A DNA stretch of 64,000 nt from Pseudomonadota bacterium (GCA_029779435.1 JAKPAM010000169.1:1-64000); one strand, 5' to 3'; counted from the first letter of the stretch, positions 27,263 through 35,631 are shown. Numbers and translations are program-made. The notes: a model not told the origin generated them from the letters alone.

Positions 27263-28084
27263 ATGCCGAAATTCGCCGCCAACCTCAGCATGATGTACAA
27301 CGAGCACGCGTTCCCGGACCGCTTCGCGGCCGCCGCGCGTGATGGGTTCACGGCCGTCGAATGCCTGTTTCCTTATGAGCATCCGGCAGGCGAGCTGGCC
27401 GCACGCCTGCGCGATCATGGCTTGCGACAGGTGTTGTTCAACCTGCCGCCGGGCGATTGGCAGGCCGGCGAACGCGGATTGGCCTGCCTGCCGGGCCGGC
27501 AGGGCGAGTTCAGGCAAGCACTGGCGCGGGCGCTCGAGTATGCGCAAGCACTGGCATGCCCGCGGCTGCACGTGATGGCGGGCCTCGCGCCGGCCGGCGT
27601 CGATCGTACGCGCCTGCGCGACGTCTACGTCGACAACCTGCGCTGGGCATGCGCGCAGGCCGCACCGCTCGGCGTCGACCTGCTGATCGAGCCCATCAAT
27701 ACCCGCGACATCCCGCGCTTCTTCCTGAATCGACAGGAAGAAGCGCATGCGGTGATCGACGACGTCGGCGCGCCGAACCTCAAGGTGCAGATGGATTTGT
27801 ACCACTGCCAGATCGTCGAAGGCGACGTCGCCACGAAGATCCGCCAGTACGTGCCGACCGGCCGTGTCGGGCACATGCAGATCGCCGGGGTGCCCGAACG
27901 GCACGAGCCCGACGTCGGTGAACTGCACTACCCGTATCTGTTCGACGTCATCGACGCCGCCGGCTTCGACGGCTGGATCGGCTGCGAATACCGGCCGCGC
28001 GCCGGTACGCAGCAAGGCTTGGGCTGGTTCAGTGCTGCCCTTCGGGCAGCCGTACGATCAGACCATCGAGATCGTCCCGCATGA
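27263..28084 (+). CDS. hyi: hydroxypyruvate isomerase family TIM-barrel protein
   Basis: 273 aa. Opens [39 protein letters not shown], the standard Hyi/OtnI N-terminus. The two catalytic glutamates are in [16 protein letters not shown] and [12 protein letters not shown], with metal-binding DLYHCQ and H in GHMQIAG. It would interconvert hydroxypyruvate and tartronate semialdehyde, or 2-oxo-tetronate forms (OtnI). The gene is about a dozen codons longer than usual, and its 3' end overlaps the convergent ferredoxin gene by 56 bases. No tartronate semialdehyde reductase or glyoxylate carboligase gene is adjacent. Confidence 0.88.
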   Translation: MPKFAANLSMMYNEHAFPDRFAAAARDGFTAVECLFPYEHPAGELAARLRDHGLRQVLFNLPPGDWQAGERGLACLPGRQGEFRQALARALEYAQALACPRLHVMAGLAPAGVDRTRLRDVYVDNLRWACAQAAPLGVDLLIEPINTRDIPRFFLNRQEEAHAVIDDVGAPNLKVQMDLYHCQIVEGDVATKIRQYVPTGRVGHMQIAGVPERHEPDVGELHYPYLFDVIDAAGFDGWIGCEYRPRAGTQQGLGWFSAALRAAVRSDHRDRPA

Positions 28085-28349
28085 CGATCTGGCACGCGAG
28101 CCGCGACACCGGCTCGGTAGCCGTCGCGAAGTTCAGCATCTCGGTTTCCATCGTCTGCGGCGCCGGCAACTGATCGAACCAGGCCGGATCGACGAATACA
28201 TGGCAGGTCGCGCACGCGCACTGGCCGCCGCAATCGGCATCGATGCCCGGAACGCCGTTGCTGACCGCCCCCTGCATCACGGATTCACCAACCGGAACAT
28301 CGATGACGTGCGTCTCGCCACCGTGCTCGATGTAAGTCACTTTGGGCAT
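28029..28349 (-). CDS. [2Fe-2S] ferredoxin, adrenodoxin type
   Basis: 106 aa. Cluster ligands C40, C46, C49 and C86 (C-x5-C-x2-C-x36-C, in [18 protein letters not shown]) mark an adrenodoxin/putidaredoxin-type electron carrier, usually serving cytochrome P450s or ring-hydroxylating systems. No P450 or reductase gene is nearby. GGAG precedes the ATG. It is divergent from the MFS exporter gene across a region with two striking palindromes. Confidence 0.92.
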   Translation of the reverse strand: MPKVTYIEHGGETHVIDVPVGESVMQGAVSNGVPGIDADCGGQCACATCHVFVDPAWFDQLPAPQTMETEMLNFATATEPVSRLACQIVMRDDLDGLIVRLPEGQH

Positions 28350-28462
28350 GGATCTCCTTGTCGCCTGTAGTCGTTCTCGTCACGGCCGCGCGAGCGCTCG
28401 AGGTGCAGCGCGGCGGCGTCCAGACTAGCAGCAATCACACGTGAACGGCTATCCGGGTTTTG

Positions 28463-28485
28463 TCGATCGATACCGTATCGATCGA
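28463..28485. promoter_or_regulatory. 23-bp odd-centred perfect palindrome
   Basis: Arms TCGATCGATAC (28463-28473) and GTATCGATCGA (28475-28485) around a single C. It lies between the divergent ferredoxin and MFS genes, about 12 bases upstream of the -35 of the MFS promoter. It is unrelated to the GACCGGTC operator beside it, so a second regulator may act here. Confidence 0.6.
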
Positions 28486-28497
28486 ACGCCATGTATC

Positions 28498-28527
28498 TTG
28501 CTGATTAAAGACGACCGGTCGTATTAT
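28498..28527 (+). promoter_or_regulatory. MFS promoter with TetR operator (site A)
   Basis: TTGCTG (28498-28503), 18 bases, TATTAT (28522-28527). The spacer holds the perfect 12-bp palindrome ACGACCGGTCGT (28511-28522). The GACCGGTC core and its AAAGAC left flank recur at three other promoters in this cluster. An operator inside the spacer predicts repression by steric block. Confidence 0.7.
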
Positions 28528-28594
28528 GATGGCGATCACATCGATCGTCATCGGACCGGCGCCCGTGTCGCGTCCTCTGTCACGGAACGAACGG

Positions 28595-29968
28595 ATGACC
28601 TCGCCCTCGAAAGTCCTCGCCATCGCGTGTGTCGGCACCGCGCTCCCCAACCTGGACCTGTTCAGCGTCAACATCGCGCTGCCCCGGATCGCTGCGGAAT
28701 TCGCGGGTACGCCGATGGAGGACCTGTCGTGGATCCTGAACGGCTATGCGGTCGCGTACGCGGCGCTGCTGGTGTTCTTCGGGCGTCTGGCCGAGGGCTA
28801 CCGTCGCGACCGCAGTTTCATCGTCGGGATCGGCGTATTCACGGCGGCGGCCGCCGCGAGCGCGGCCGCACCCGGTGTCTGGGAGCTGGTCGCGTTTCGC
28901 ATCGCCGCCGCCGCGGGCGCGGCGCTGATGACGCCGACGTCGCTGAGCCTGCTGCTCGCGTCGTTTCCGCCCGATCGTCGCGGAGCGGCCGTGCGCAACT
29001 GGGCCGGCATCGGCGGCTTCGCGGCCGCGCTAGGCCCGTTGATCGGCGGCGCGCTGGTGTCGATCGGCTGGCGCTGGATCTTCGTCGTGACCGCGATGAT
29101 CGGCGCCATCTCCCTGGTCATCGCGTGGCGCGAACTGCCCGACGTGCCCGGCCACGAAGCAAAACGTCCCAGCGTGTTCGCCGCGCTGTTGATGACCGGC
29201 GGCATCGGCGCCCTCGTGTTCACGATCATCAAGGTCAACGCCTGGGGATGGCAATCGCCGCGGGTCATCGCGTGTGCCGCCGCCGCCCTCGCCCTGCTCG
29301 CGCTGTTCGTCGCGCACAGCCTGCGATCGTCCAACCCGCTCGTCGATCCGACGCTGTTCCGGATCCGACCGTTCACCGGTGCCGCGCTGGCGATGATCCC
29401 GTATTCGATCACGTTCGGCGCGATGCTGTTCTCGGTCGCCATCTGGGGTCAGACCGCATGGGGATGGTCGGCGCTGCAGGCGGGCCTGGCGATCATTCCG
29501 GGCCCGCTGCTCGTGCCGATCACCTCGTCGCTGCTGACCGGGAGACTGATCGAACGATTCGGGCCCGCCAGCGCCATCACGGCCGGCATCCTTCTCGTGA
29601 TCCTCGGCTTCTGCCTCTGGGCGAGCCGCATGAGCCTGGCGCCCGATACCTTGCTGATCATCGCCGGCATGGTGATGAACGGCATCGGCGTTGGACTGAT
29701 CTTTCCGACGCTGATGGGTACCGGCACTCAGGCCTTGCCGTCATCGGCCTTCGCCACCGGGTCGGCGATGATCAACATGCTGCGCCAAGCGGCGATCGCC
29801 ATCGGCGTCGCGCTCTTCGTGGTGATCATCGGCTCGCCCGGCGATGCATCGAGCCGCCTCGAGGCTTTTCAGCGCGGATGGTGGGTCATGGCGGCCATTA
29901 CGGCATTGACGCTGGTGCCGACGTTCCGCTTGCTGCGGGCCGCGCGCCCGATCGCGGCCAGCACGTGA
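28595..29968 (+). CDS. DHA2-family MFS drug/metabolite exporter
   Basis: 457-aa inner-membrane protein with about 14 hydrophobic segments. It shows DHA2 features: ALPNLDLFSVNIALPRIAAEF, LSWILNGYAVAYAALLVFFGRLAEGYRRDR (loop 2-3 motif A region), and TGSAMINMLRQAAIAIGVALFVVI. It should export a hydrophobic or acidic compound using proton motive force. The operator palindrome in its promoter ties it to the TetR regulator at 32237. ATG at 28595 is chosen over 28526 because 28526 falls inside the predicted promoter. Confidence 0.88.
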   Translation: MTSPSKVLAIACVGTALPNLDLFSVNIALPRIAAEFAGTPMEDLSWILNGYAVAYAALLVFFGRLAEGYRRDRSFIVGIGVFTAAAAASAAAPGVWELVAFRIAAAAGAALMTPTSLSLLLASFPPDRRGAAVRNWAGIGGFAAALGPLIGGALVSIGWRWIFVVTAMIGAISLVIAWRELPDVPGHEAKRPSVFAALLMTGGIGALVFTIIKVNAWGWQSPRVIACAAAALALLALFVAHSLRSSNPLVDPTLFRIRPFTGAALAMIPYSITFGAMLFSVAIWGQTAWGWSALQAGLAIIPGPLLVPITSSLLTGRLIERFGPASAITAGILLVILGFCLWASRMSLAPDTLLIIAGMVMNGIGVGLIFPTLMGTGTQALPSSAFATGSAMINMLRQAAIAIGVALFVVIIGSPGDASSRLEAFQRGWWVMAAITALTLVPTFRLLRAARPIAAST

Positions 29969-30021
29969 AGTGCTGTCGTGAGCCCGTGGCAAATTTCTCC
30001 GGCTTCCAGGGCGGAGCCGGA

Positions 30022-30150
30022 TCGTGAGCCACTCCCGCTTGAAGACGGGAGCTTCCTCGCCACAATGTGGGGATGCCTCCGGCGCCGGAATAAGCTCGTC
30101 TCGCTTGACCTCGCCCTGAAGGACGAGGCTTGCGCTTTGGCCCGTGGTCA
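30022..30150 (-). mobile_element. two-hairpin mini-element resembling an IS200/IS605 derivative (PATE-like)
   Basis: Read on the minus strand it begins TGACCACGGG at 30150. Next comes an imperfect stem CCTCG-CCT/AGG-CGAGG (30109-30128), then about 55 bases, then a second stem CTCCCG/CGGGAG (30032-30051) followed by TGGCTCAC. Subterminal hairpins at both ends and no open frame fit IS200/IS605 ends that have lost tnpA/tnpB. The first 32 bases recur exactly, inverted, at 43475-43506. The family assignment rests on shape and resemblance only. Confidence 0.45.
30119..30150 (-). repeat. 32-bp repeat, copy 1
   Basis: Exact inverted match of 43475-43506. Both copies begin with TGA, and that TGA is the stop codon of the preceding gene (here the NAD(P)H-binding gene, 30150-30148). 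The stop codon is therefore part of the repeat in both places. Confidence 0.9.
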
Positions 30151-30813
30151 GTAGCCGATCGTGAAGCGTGCCCGCTCGTGCGCCGGCTTTTCCAGTTCAT
30201 CGACGAGGGCGACCGCATAGTCCTCGAACGACACGCGGCTCTTGCCGTCCGCATCCTTGATCAGTTCGTCGCCGCCCAGGCGGAACTTGCCGGTGCGTTC
30301 GCCGGGCGTGATCGACATCGGGCAACTGAAATACGTCCAGTTGATGTCCGAGGCCCTGAGCGCGGCAAACGCCTTCACGTGCGACTTGGCAATCGGCACG
30401 TACTGCGCGGGCCAGAAGCCGGAATCGAGCACCGTCACACCGGGAGAGAATTCGAGCGAGCCGCATCCGCCGACGATGATCAGGCACGGAACACCAGCCT
30501 TGCGAACCGCCGCGATCACGCGCTCCGTCACATCGACCAGTTGGTCGGTGTAGCTCTGATCGGTCGTATACCGGGGATCGGTGCTCGCCGGCCCGAATGC
30601 GCTGACGACGGCATCGGCACCGGCGATGATCTGCGCGAGCCGGTCGGCGCTGCTCAGGTCGTCCCCAACGCGCGCGACGGTGCCGGGAAGCTGCTCGGGG
30701 AGCTTGTCCAGGTTGCGGGCGACCGCCGTGACCTGATGGCCTCCGCGATCGACGAGTTCATTCAAGATGGCGCGCCCGGCACGGCCGGTAGCAGCCAGGA
30801 CAACGATTTTCAT
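30148..30813 (-). CDS. NAD(P)H-binding protein (atypical SDR, NmrA-like)
   Basis: 221 aa. Begins MKIVVLAATGRAGRAILNELVDRGGHQVTAVARN: a GxxGxxG Rossmann loop in the form typical of NAD(P)-binding/anti-sigma-like SDRs, followed by VVSAFGPAS, LIIVGGCGSLEF and WTYFSCPMSITPGERTGKFRLGGDELI. Such proteins reduce or sense small oxidised compounds. It lies just downstream of the Old Yellow Enzyme gene on the same strand (about 23 bases apart) and is probably co-transcribed under operator B. Its stop codon is supplied by the 32-bp repeat. Confidence 0.82.
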   Translation of the reverse strand: MKIVVLAATGRAGRAILNELVDRGGHQVTAVARNLDKLPEQLPGTVARVGDDLSSADRLAQIIAGADAVVSAFGPASTDPRYTTDQSYTDQLVDVTERVIAAVRKAGVPCLIIVGGCGSLEFSPGVTVLDSGFWPAQYVPIAKSHVKAFAALRASDINWTYFSCPMSITPGERTGKFRLGGDELIKDADGKSRVSFEDYAVALVDELEKPAHERARFTIGY

Positions 30814-30836
30814 TGCGGAGTCTCCGTCGGGATGGG

Positions 30837-31943
30837 TCAGGTGGAAACGGCTTCGAGGGCGGGATAGTCGATATATCCGGCAGCCCCGCCGCCATAGAAG
30901 GTCTTACGGTCATAAGCGTTGAGCGGCGCACCGATCCTGAGCCGCCGCGGCAGATCCGGATTGGCGAGGAAATGCCTGCCGAACGCAATGGCATCGGCGC
31001 GCCCGGAACGGATGGCGGCATCCGCCGATTCGCCGTTGAAGCCGCCGGCGAGAAGCAAGGTCTTGCGCCAGGACGGTCGAAGCCGGTCGACCGCCTCCTG
31101 CGGGGTATCGATCTCCATCCCGGCACCGTCGCGCGCTTCGATCAGATGGGCGTAGGCGATATCGAGTTCGCCCAGACGCGACAGCACGTGGCTGTACAGA
31201 CCGATCGGATCCGGGTCGCCCATATCGTTGTACGAGCCGAATGGCGACATGCGAACGCCGACGCGATCGGCGCCCCACACCTCGATCAAGGCGGCCGTGA
31301 CTTCGAGCAGCAGGCGGCTGCGGTTCTCGATCGATCCGCCATAGCGATCGGTGCGCTGGTTCGACCGGCTGTCGAGGAACTGCTGGATCAGATAGCCGTT
31401 GGCGCCGTGCAGTTCCACGCCATCGAAGCCCGCCTCCATAGCGTTGCGCGCCCCCTGGCGATAGGCGTCGACGATCTCCGGAATCTCATCGAGCGCCAAC
31501 GCACGCGGCGTCTCGAAAGGGACTGATCTCCATTCGGAAGTCAATGTGGTCCCGCTGGTGATCGCGATGGCCGATGGCGCGACGGGCAGCACGCCCCCCG
31601 GCTGGAAGCTCGAGTGCGACGAACGCCCGGTGTGCCACAACTGCAGGAAAATAAGGCCGCCCTTGCCATGGACCGCGTCGATGACTTTCTTCCAGCCTTC
31701 CACCTGCTCGGGTGAATGGATGCCCGGCGTCGTCGGATAACCCTGCCCGTACGGCGTGACCTGCGTCGCTTCGGCAAAGATCAAGCCTCCCGGCGTGGCG
31801 CGTTGGCCGTAGTACGTCGGCGCGTGTTCGTTGGGAACATTGCCGAGACCGGCACGCATGCGCGTCAGCGGAGCCATGATGACCCGATGAGCCAATTCGT
31901 AGCGTCCGAACCGAAGTGGTGAAAACAGTGACGACAAAGACAT
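30837..31943 (-). CDS. Old Yellow Enzyme family NADH:flavin oxidoreductase (NemA-like)
   Basis: 368-aa FMN enzyme. The active-site motif HGANGYLIQQFL has H179 and N182 to bind the carbonyl and Y184 as proton donor; SNQRTDRYGGSIENRSRLLLEV and AFGRHFLANPDLPRRL complete the family signature. It reduces activated C=C bonds of enals, enones, maleimides or nitro-esters with NAD(P)H. E. coli NemA is regulated by TetR-family NemR, and the same pairing appears here. GGAGGA precedes ATG 31943. Confidence 0.93.
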   Translation of the reverse strand: MSLSSLFSPLRFGRYELAHRVIMAPLTRMRAGLGNVPNEHAPTYYGQRATPGGLIFAEATQVTPYGQGYPTTPGIHSPEQVEGWKKVIDAVHGKGGLIFLQLWHTGRSSHSSFQPGGVLPVAPSAIAITSGTTLTSEWRSVPFETPRALALDEIPEIVDAYRQGARNAMEAGFDGVELHGANGYLIQQFLDSRSNQRTDRYGGSIENRSRLLLEVTAALIEVWGADRVGVRMSPFGSYNDMGDPDPIGLYSHVLSRLGELDIAYAHLIEARDGAGMEIDTPQEAVDRLRPSWRKTLLLAGGFNGESADAAIRSGRADAIAFGRHFLANPDLPRRLRIGAPLNAYDRKTFYGGGAAGYIDYPALEAVST

Positions 31944-32049
31944 CCGAGGAATCCTCCGCGGTTGATCGCGGCGCGGCGGCGCCGATCGAAGGGGTAAGCG
32001 ACCTCCGCCCCCTGCAGCCCGGGTGGCTGATCGCTTCGACATCACTATC

Positions 32050-32079
32050 ATGATGTGACCGGTCGTCTTTAATTGTCAA
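32050..32079 (-). promoter_or_regulatory. OYE promoter with TetR operator (site B)
   Basis: On the minus strand: TTGACA (32079-32074), 18 bases, CATCAT (32055-32050). The palindrome GACCGGTC (32057-32064), preceded by AAAGAC, sits in the spacer at exactly the same offsets from -35 and -10 as in site A. Confidence 0.7.
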
Positions 32080-32164
32080 TGCGCGTCGACGAATGCCGGT
32101 TTCGGAATCCCCGCACGTGAAGCAACCCGCTGCGCGCAAGGCGGACGACACCATCGCGGATCCC

Positions 32165-32209
32165 TTGACAAGCGAAGTCCGCCCCCTCCATGATTGCGAC
32201 CGACCGGTC
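32165..32209 (+). promoter_or_regulatory. tetR promoter with operator (site C)
   Basis: TTGACA (32165-32170), 18 bases, CATGAT (32189-32194). GACCGGTC at 32202-32209 covers the expected transcription start, and its opposite strand reads TAAAGATGACCGGTC. It predicts autorepression of the regulator. Confidence 0.6.
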
Positions 32210-32236
32210 ATCTTTACCGGCTATCGATCACGACAC

Positions 32237-32857
32237 ATGACTTCGTCGACGACTTCCACCGCGCGCCCCGGGCCGAAACCGCGGCCGGGAACACGCGACA
32301 ACCTGATTCGCGCGGGCGTGAAGATGCTGCATGAGTCGGGCTACTCCGCGACCGGCATCAAGGACATCGTCGACGCGGCCAAGGTACCCAAGGGCTCCTT
32401 CTACAATCACTTCGAGAGCAAGGAGTCCTTCGGCAAGGAAGTGGTCGACGTGTATTTCGACCAGGGCCTCGCCAAATTGCGCGCGCTGCTCGGTGACGAC
32501 GACGTTCCGCCTCTCGAACGCTTGAAGACCTATTTTTCCGAGCGCGCCCGCGGCTTCAAGGCGATCGGCTATGCGCGCGGATGCATGCTGGGGAATCTCA
32601 GTCTCGAAGTCGCGGATCACAGCGACATGATCCGGGACCGGCTGGCGACACACTTCCGGACATGGAGCGGCCTCCTGGAGACGTGCATCGCCGACGCGCA
32701 GGAAACCGGGGCGATCCGCAATCGGACGCCGGCGCCCGTGCTCGCGCAATTCCTGCTGAACAGTTGGGAAGGCGCGCTGCTGCGAATGCGAGCCGAAAAG
32801 AGCGACGCGCCGCTGAAGCAGTTCATCGAGGTCGTCTTCGGGTCGGTGCTCGTCTGA
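32237..32857 (+). CDS. TetR-family regulator, NemR/AcuR-like
   Basis: 206 aa. The HTH spans about residues 20-66 (TRDNLIRAGVKMLHESGYSATGIKDIVDAAKVPKGSFYNHFESKESFG). The string VPKGSFYNHFESKESFG closely resembles NemR and AcuR, which sense electrophiles and acrylate-type ligands. The C-terminal domain carries C114 (ARGCMLGNL) and C151, candidate redox- or electrophile-sensing cysteines. It is divergent from the OYE gene and flanked by four GACCGGTC operators. I infer that it represses itself, the OYE operon, the MFS gene and the CoA-transferase operon. Confidence 0.88.
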   Translation: MTSSTTSTARPGPKPRPGTRDNLIRAGVKMLHESGYSATGIKDIVDAAKVPKGSFYNHFESKESFGKEVVDVYFDQGLAKLRALLGDDDVPPLERLKTYFSERARGFKAIGYARGCMLGNLSLEVADHSDMIRDRLATHFRTWSGLLETCIADAQETGAIRNRTPAPVLAQFLLNSWEGALLRMRAEKSDAPLKQFIEVVFGSVLV

Positions 32858-32984
32858 GCCCGACGAGATCAGGTCGAGGCTACGCGGACACGAAGCGGTA
32901 GCCCCGGTCCGGATACACCACCGGATCGCCTTCCGAAAGCGTCGCGATCGATCGTCGCCGCCAACACGCCGTACGGCTTTTACC

Positions 32985-33005
32985 TATAATTTGAGACGAC
33001 CGGTC
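32985..33005 (+). promoter_or_regulatory. CoA-transferase operon promoter region with TetR operator (site D)
   Basis: A consensus -10 TATAAT at 32985-32990 is followed by GACCGGTC at 32998-33005 over the expected start point, with GAGAC before it. No good -35 is visible 17-18 bases upstream of the -10. The operator lies about 50 bases before the CoA-transferase ATG, which has GAGGAGG upstream. Confidence 0.6.
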
Positions 33006-33057
33006 ATTTTATATCACCGCCCGCCAACGGGCAGAGGAAGCGCGAGGAGGCGCAGCG

Positions 33058-35613
33058 ATGAAGCAACCACCCACCCCTTTGACAGGTGTCCGAGTCCTCA
33101 ACCTGGGCGGAAGCTGGCCGGGCCGCGTGGCCTCGCTGCTGCTCGCCGACCAGGGCGCCGAGGTACTGGAGATCGAAAAGCCCGGCAAGGACGAGCGGCT
33201 CGAAGACGCCTTGCTGTCGCGAGGCAAGACGGTCTTCGCGCTCGATCTGAAGACACGCGAAGGCCGCGCACGCGCACAGGCGATCGCAGCCGGTGCGGAC
33301 ATCGTCATCGCCAACCTGGGCGTCGGCCAGGCCGCGCGATTCGGGCTCGACTACCCGACGTTGAAAGCGGGCAACCCCGGCCTGGTCTACGTGTCGGTGC
33401 CCGGCTTCGCCGAGGGAAGCCCGATGGCGGCGACCCCGGGCTGGGAAGGCACGGTCGCGGCCTCGACGGGCGTCTATACCGACGTGCATGCGCAAGGCCC
33501 GATCCTGGGCGGCGAGCCGGCGTTCACCGCGGTACCGATGGCGTCCGCTTATGGCGGCGTGCATGCCGCCATCGCGGCCACGATGGGCTTCCTGCATCGG
33601 CTCGAGACCGGGCAAGGGTTGGCGATCGAAACACCGCTCGCCGACGCGGTGCTATCGTCGATGGCGCTGCTCATCATGAAGATCGACGACCAGCCCCGGC
33701 GCTTCGACCTGCCGCCGATCGACAAGTCGATGACCGAGGTGGCCTTTCCGATCCTGCGCGATCTCGATGCGCATCTGAGCGACGAGCATCGCGCCCGGAT
33801 CAAGGCCTACCTGGCCGCCTCGCCGCGGCCCCAGTTCGGCAACCATCGCTGCGCGGACGGACGCTTCATCTTCATCAATGCCGTCGACCACGTGCATCAC
33901 GCCAAGGCCTGCCTGGACACGCTGGGCGTGCTCAACGACCTGATCGCCGAGGGCATGATCGTCGGCTCGCCGTTCGAGGAAGGCGGCAATGGCAACAACG
34001 TGTCGTCGTCGCAGGGTCTGAGCCCGGCGTGGGCGAGCCGCCTGCAGGCGGTGATGGCTGCCCGGTTCCTGACCCGCCCCGCGCAGGAATGGGAGACGCT
34101 GCTGCGCCGCGCCGGCGTGCCGGCCAGCGTGGTCCGCACGACCGACGAGTGGCTGCACCTGCCCACGGCGCTCGAAGGCGGCAACGTCGGCGACCTCGAC
34201 GATCCGGAGTGGGGCCCCGTACGGCAGCCAGGCCGGTTCGTCACGATCGAAGGCGCGCGCGTCGCGTCGCCGCCGCTGGCCGCGCGGCAACTCGCCGTCG
34301 AGGCCGACTGGCTGAAAGGGCGAGCCGGCAGTGAAACCGCCTTCAACGGCGCCACTCGCGATAACCCCGACAGCGCCGCCCGGCGCACCGGCGGCAGCGA
34401 TGGCGCGGCCCGAGGTGCAGCGACCGACGCCGGGATCCTTGCCGGCGTCCGGGTGCTGGACCTGTCGAACGTCATCGCGGGCCCGGCGTCGGCGCGGATT
34501 CTGGCCGAGTTCGGTGCGCAAGTGACGCGCGTCGATCCGCCGGCGCCCTATGCCGGTCCCCGCATGACGATGTGGTTCGGGATCGACGTCAACCAGGGCA
34601 AGCGCTCGATCATCCTCGACCTGAAGACCGACGAGGGGCGCCAGGTGCTGGCACGGCTCGTCCGGCAATCGGACGTGGCGATCCACAACTTCCTCGATCG
34701 CTCCGCCGAGAAGATCGGGCTGTCCGAAGCGCAGCTCCGGCAATGGAACCCATCGATCATCTCGTGCCAGATCAGCGCGTGGGGCGGGCCGGCCGGCGGA
34801 CCGCTGAAAGACTATCCGGCGTTCGATCCGGTGCTGCAGGCCGCCACCGGCATCACGGCCCGGTACGGTACGCCCCAGGCCCCGGTGCTGCACGGCCTGG
34901 CGTCCTGCGTCGACTACATCACCGGCTTCTCGGCGGCATTGGGCATCGCGCAGGCCCTGGTCGCCCGCGCACGCGGGCACGGGGCGTCGCACGTGCGCAC
35001 GTCGCTGTCGATGGGCGCGCAACTGGTGCAGTTTCCGTTCACCGTCGCGAGCGCGACGCATCCGCGCCCTATCGAACCCGCCGGCCAGGGATCGGTCGGT
35101 TACGCAGACCATTACCGCAAGTACCGCACCGCGAGCGGCTGGGCGTTCCTCGCCGCACGGGCCCGTGACATCGACACCGTCGCCGCGCGGCTCGGCGCTG
35201 CCGACGCCTCCGACGCGGCGATCGCCGAGGCCCTGTCCGGCCAGACGGCCGAGCAAGCCTCGCAGCGGCTGCGGGACTTACCCACAGCCTCGCTGGTGCC
35301 GATCGAACGGCTGGATACGCTGAGGGAGCGCCTCACGGTGGAAACGCCCAGGCAGTTCGATCCCGCCGGCATGCCCTGGGCGATGCTGCGCGGCGAGCAT
35401 CCGAGCGGCCATCGGGTCAGCCTGCCGCTGCCGACCTGGTACCGGTTCGCATCCGGGCAAGCGAAGCCGCTCTCGCCGGCCTTCGCGCCCGGCACGCACA
35501 CGCGCGAGCTGCTGGCGGAGCTGGGCCTGACGTCGGCCGAGATGCAGCAACTGTTCGACAAAGGCATCGCCCGCGACGGCTGGGCGGTGCTCAAGCATTA
35601 CCTGCCTCATTGA
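33058..35613 (+). CDS. two-domain CaiB/BaiF family (class III) CoA-transferase
   Basis: 851 aa, two fused CaiB domains (about 1-400 and 455-851), each starting with the family N-terminus (LTGVRVLNLGGSWPGRVASLLLADQGAEVLEIEKPG; LAGVRVLDLSNVIAGPASARILAEFGAQVTRVDPP). The nucleophilic aspartate is present in domain 2 (D619, ASCVDYITGFSAALG) but replaced in domain 1 (S163, PMASAYGG), so only one domain should form the aspartyl-CoA intermediate. A fused pair with activity in domain 2 is also the layout of the DMSP enzyme DddD; orthology is not claimed. First gene of a run with thioesterase and enoyl-CoA hydratase genes, behind operator D. Confidence 0.88.
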   Translation: MKQPPTPLTGVRVLNLGGSWPGRVASLLLADQGAEVLEIEKPGKDERLEDALLSRGKTVFALDLKTREGRARAQAIAAGADIVIANLGVGQAARFGLDYPTLKAGNPGLVYVSVPGFAEGSPMAATPGWEGTVAASTGVYTDVHAQGPILGGEPAFTAVPMASAYGGVHAAIAATMGFLHRLETGQGLAIETPLADAVLSSMALLIMKIDDQPRRFDLPPIDKSMTEVAFPILRDLDAHLSDEHRARIKAYLAASPRPQFGNHRCADGRFIFINAVDHVHHAKACLDTLGVLNDLIAEGMIVGSPFEEGGNGNNVSSSQGLSPAWASRLQAVMAARFLTRPAQEWETLLRRAGVPASVVRTTDEWLHLPTALEGGNVGDLDDPEWGPVRQPGRFVTIEGARVASPPLAARQLAVEADWLKGRAGSETAFNGATRDNPDSAARRTGGSDGAARGAATDAGILAGVRVLDLSNVIAGPASARILAEFGAQVTRVDPPAPYAGPRMTMWFGIDVNQGKRSIILDLKTDEGRQVLARLVRQSDVAIHNFLDRSAEKIGLSEAQLRQWNPSIISCQISAWGGPAGGPLKDYPAFDPVLQAATGITARYGTPQAPVLHGLASCVDYITGFSAALGIAQALVARARGHGASHVRTSLSMGAQLVQFPFTVASATHPRPIEPAGQGSVGYADHYRKYRTASGWAFLAARARDIDTVAARLGAADASDAAIAEALSGQTAEQASQRLRDLPTASLVPIERLDTLRERLTVETPRQFDPAGMPWAMLRGEHPSGHRVSLPLPTWYRFASGQAKPLSPAFAPGTHTRELLAELGLTSAEMQQLFDKGIARDGWAVLKHYLPH

Positions 35614-35631
35614 TCGACCCCGGAGCCTTCG

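Noticed and set aside
33058-35613. Calling the CoA-transferase fusion DddD
   Set aside because: The domain layout agrees, but the gene context lacks any DMSP genes and full alignment was not possible.
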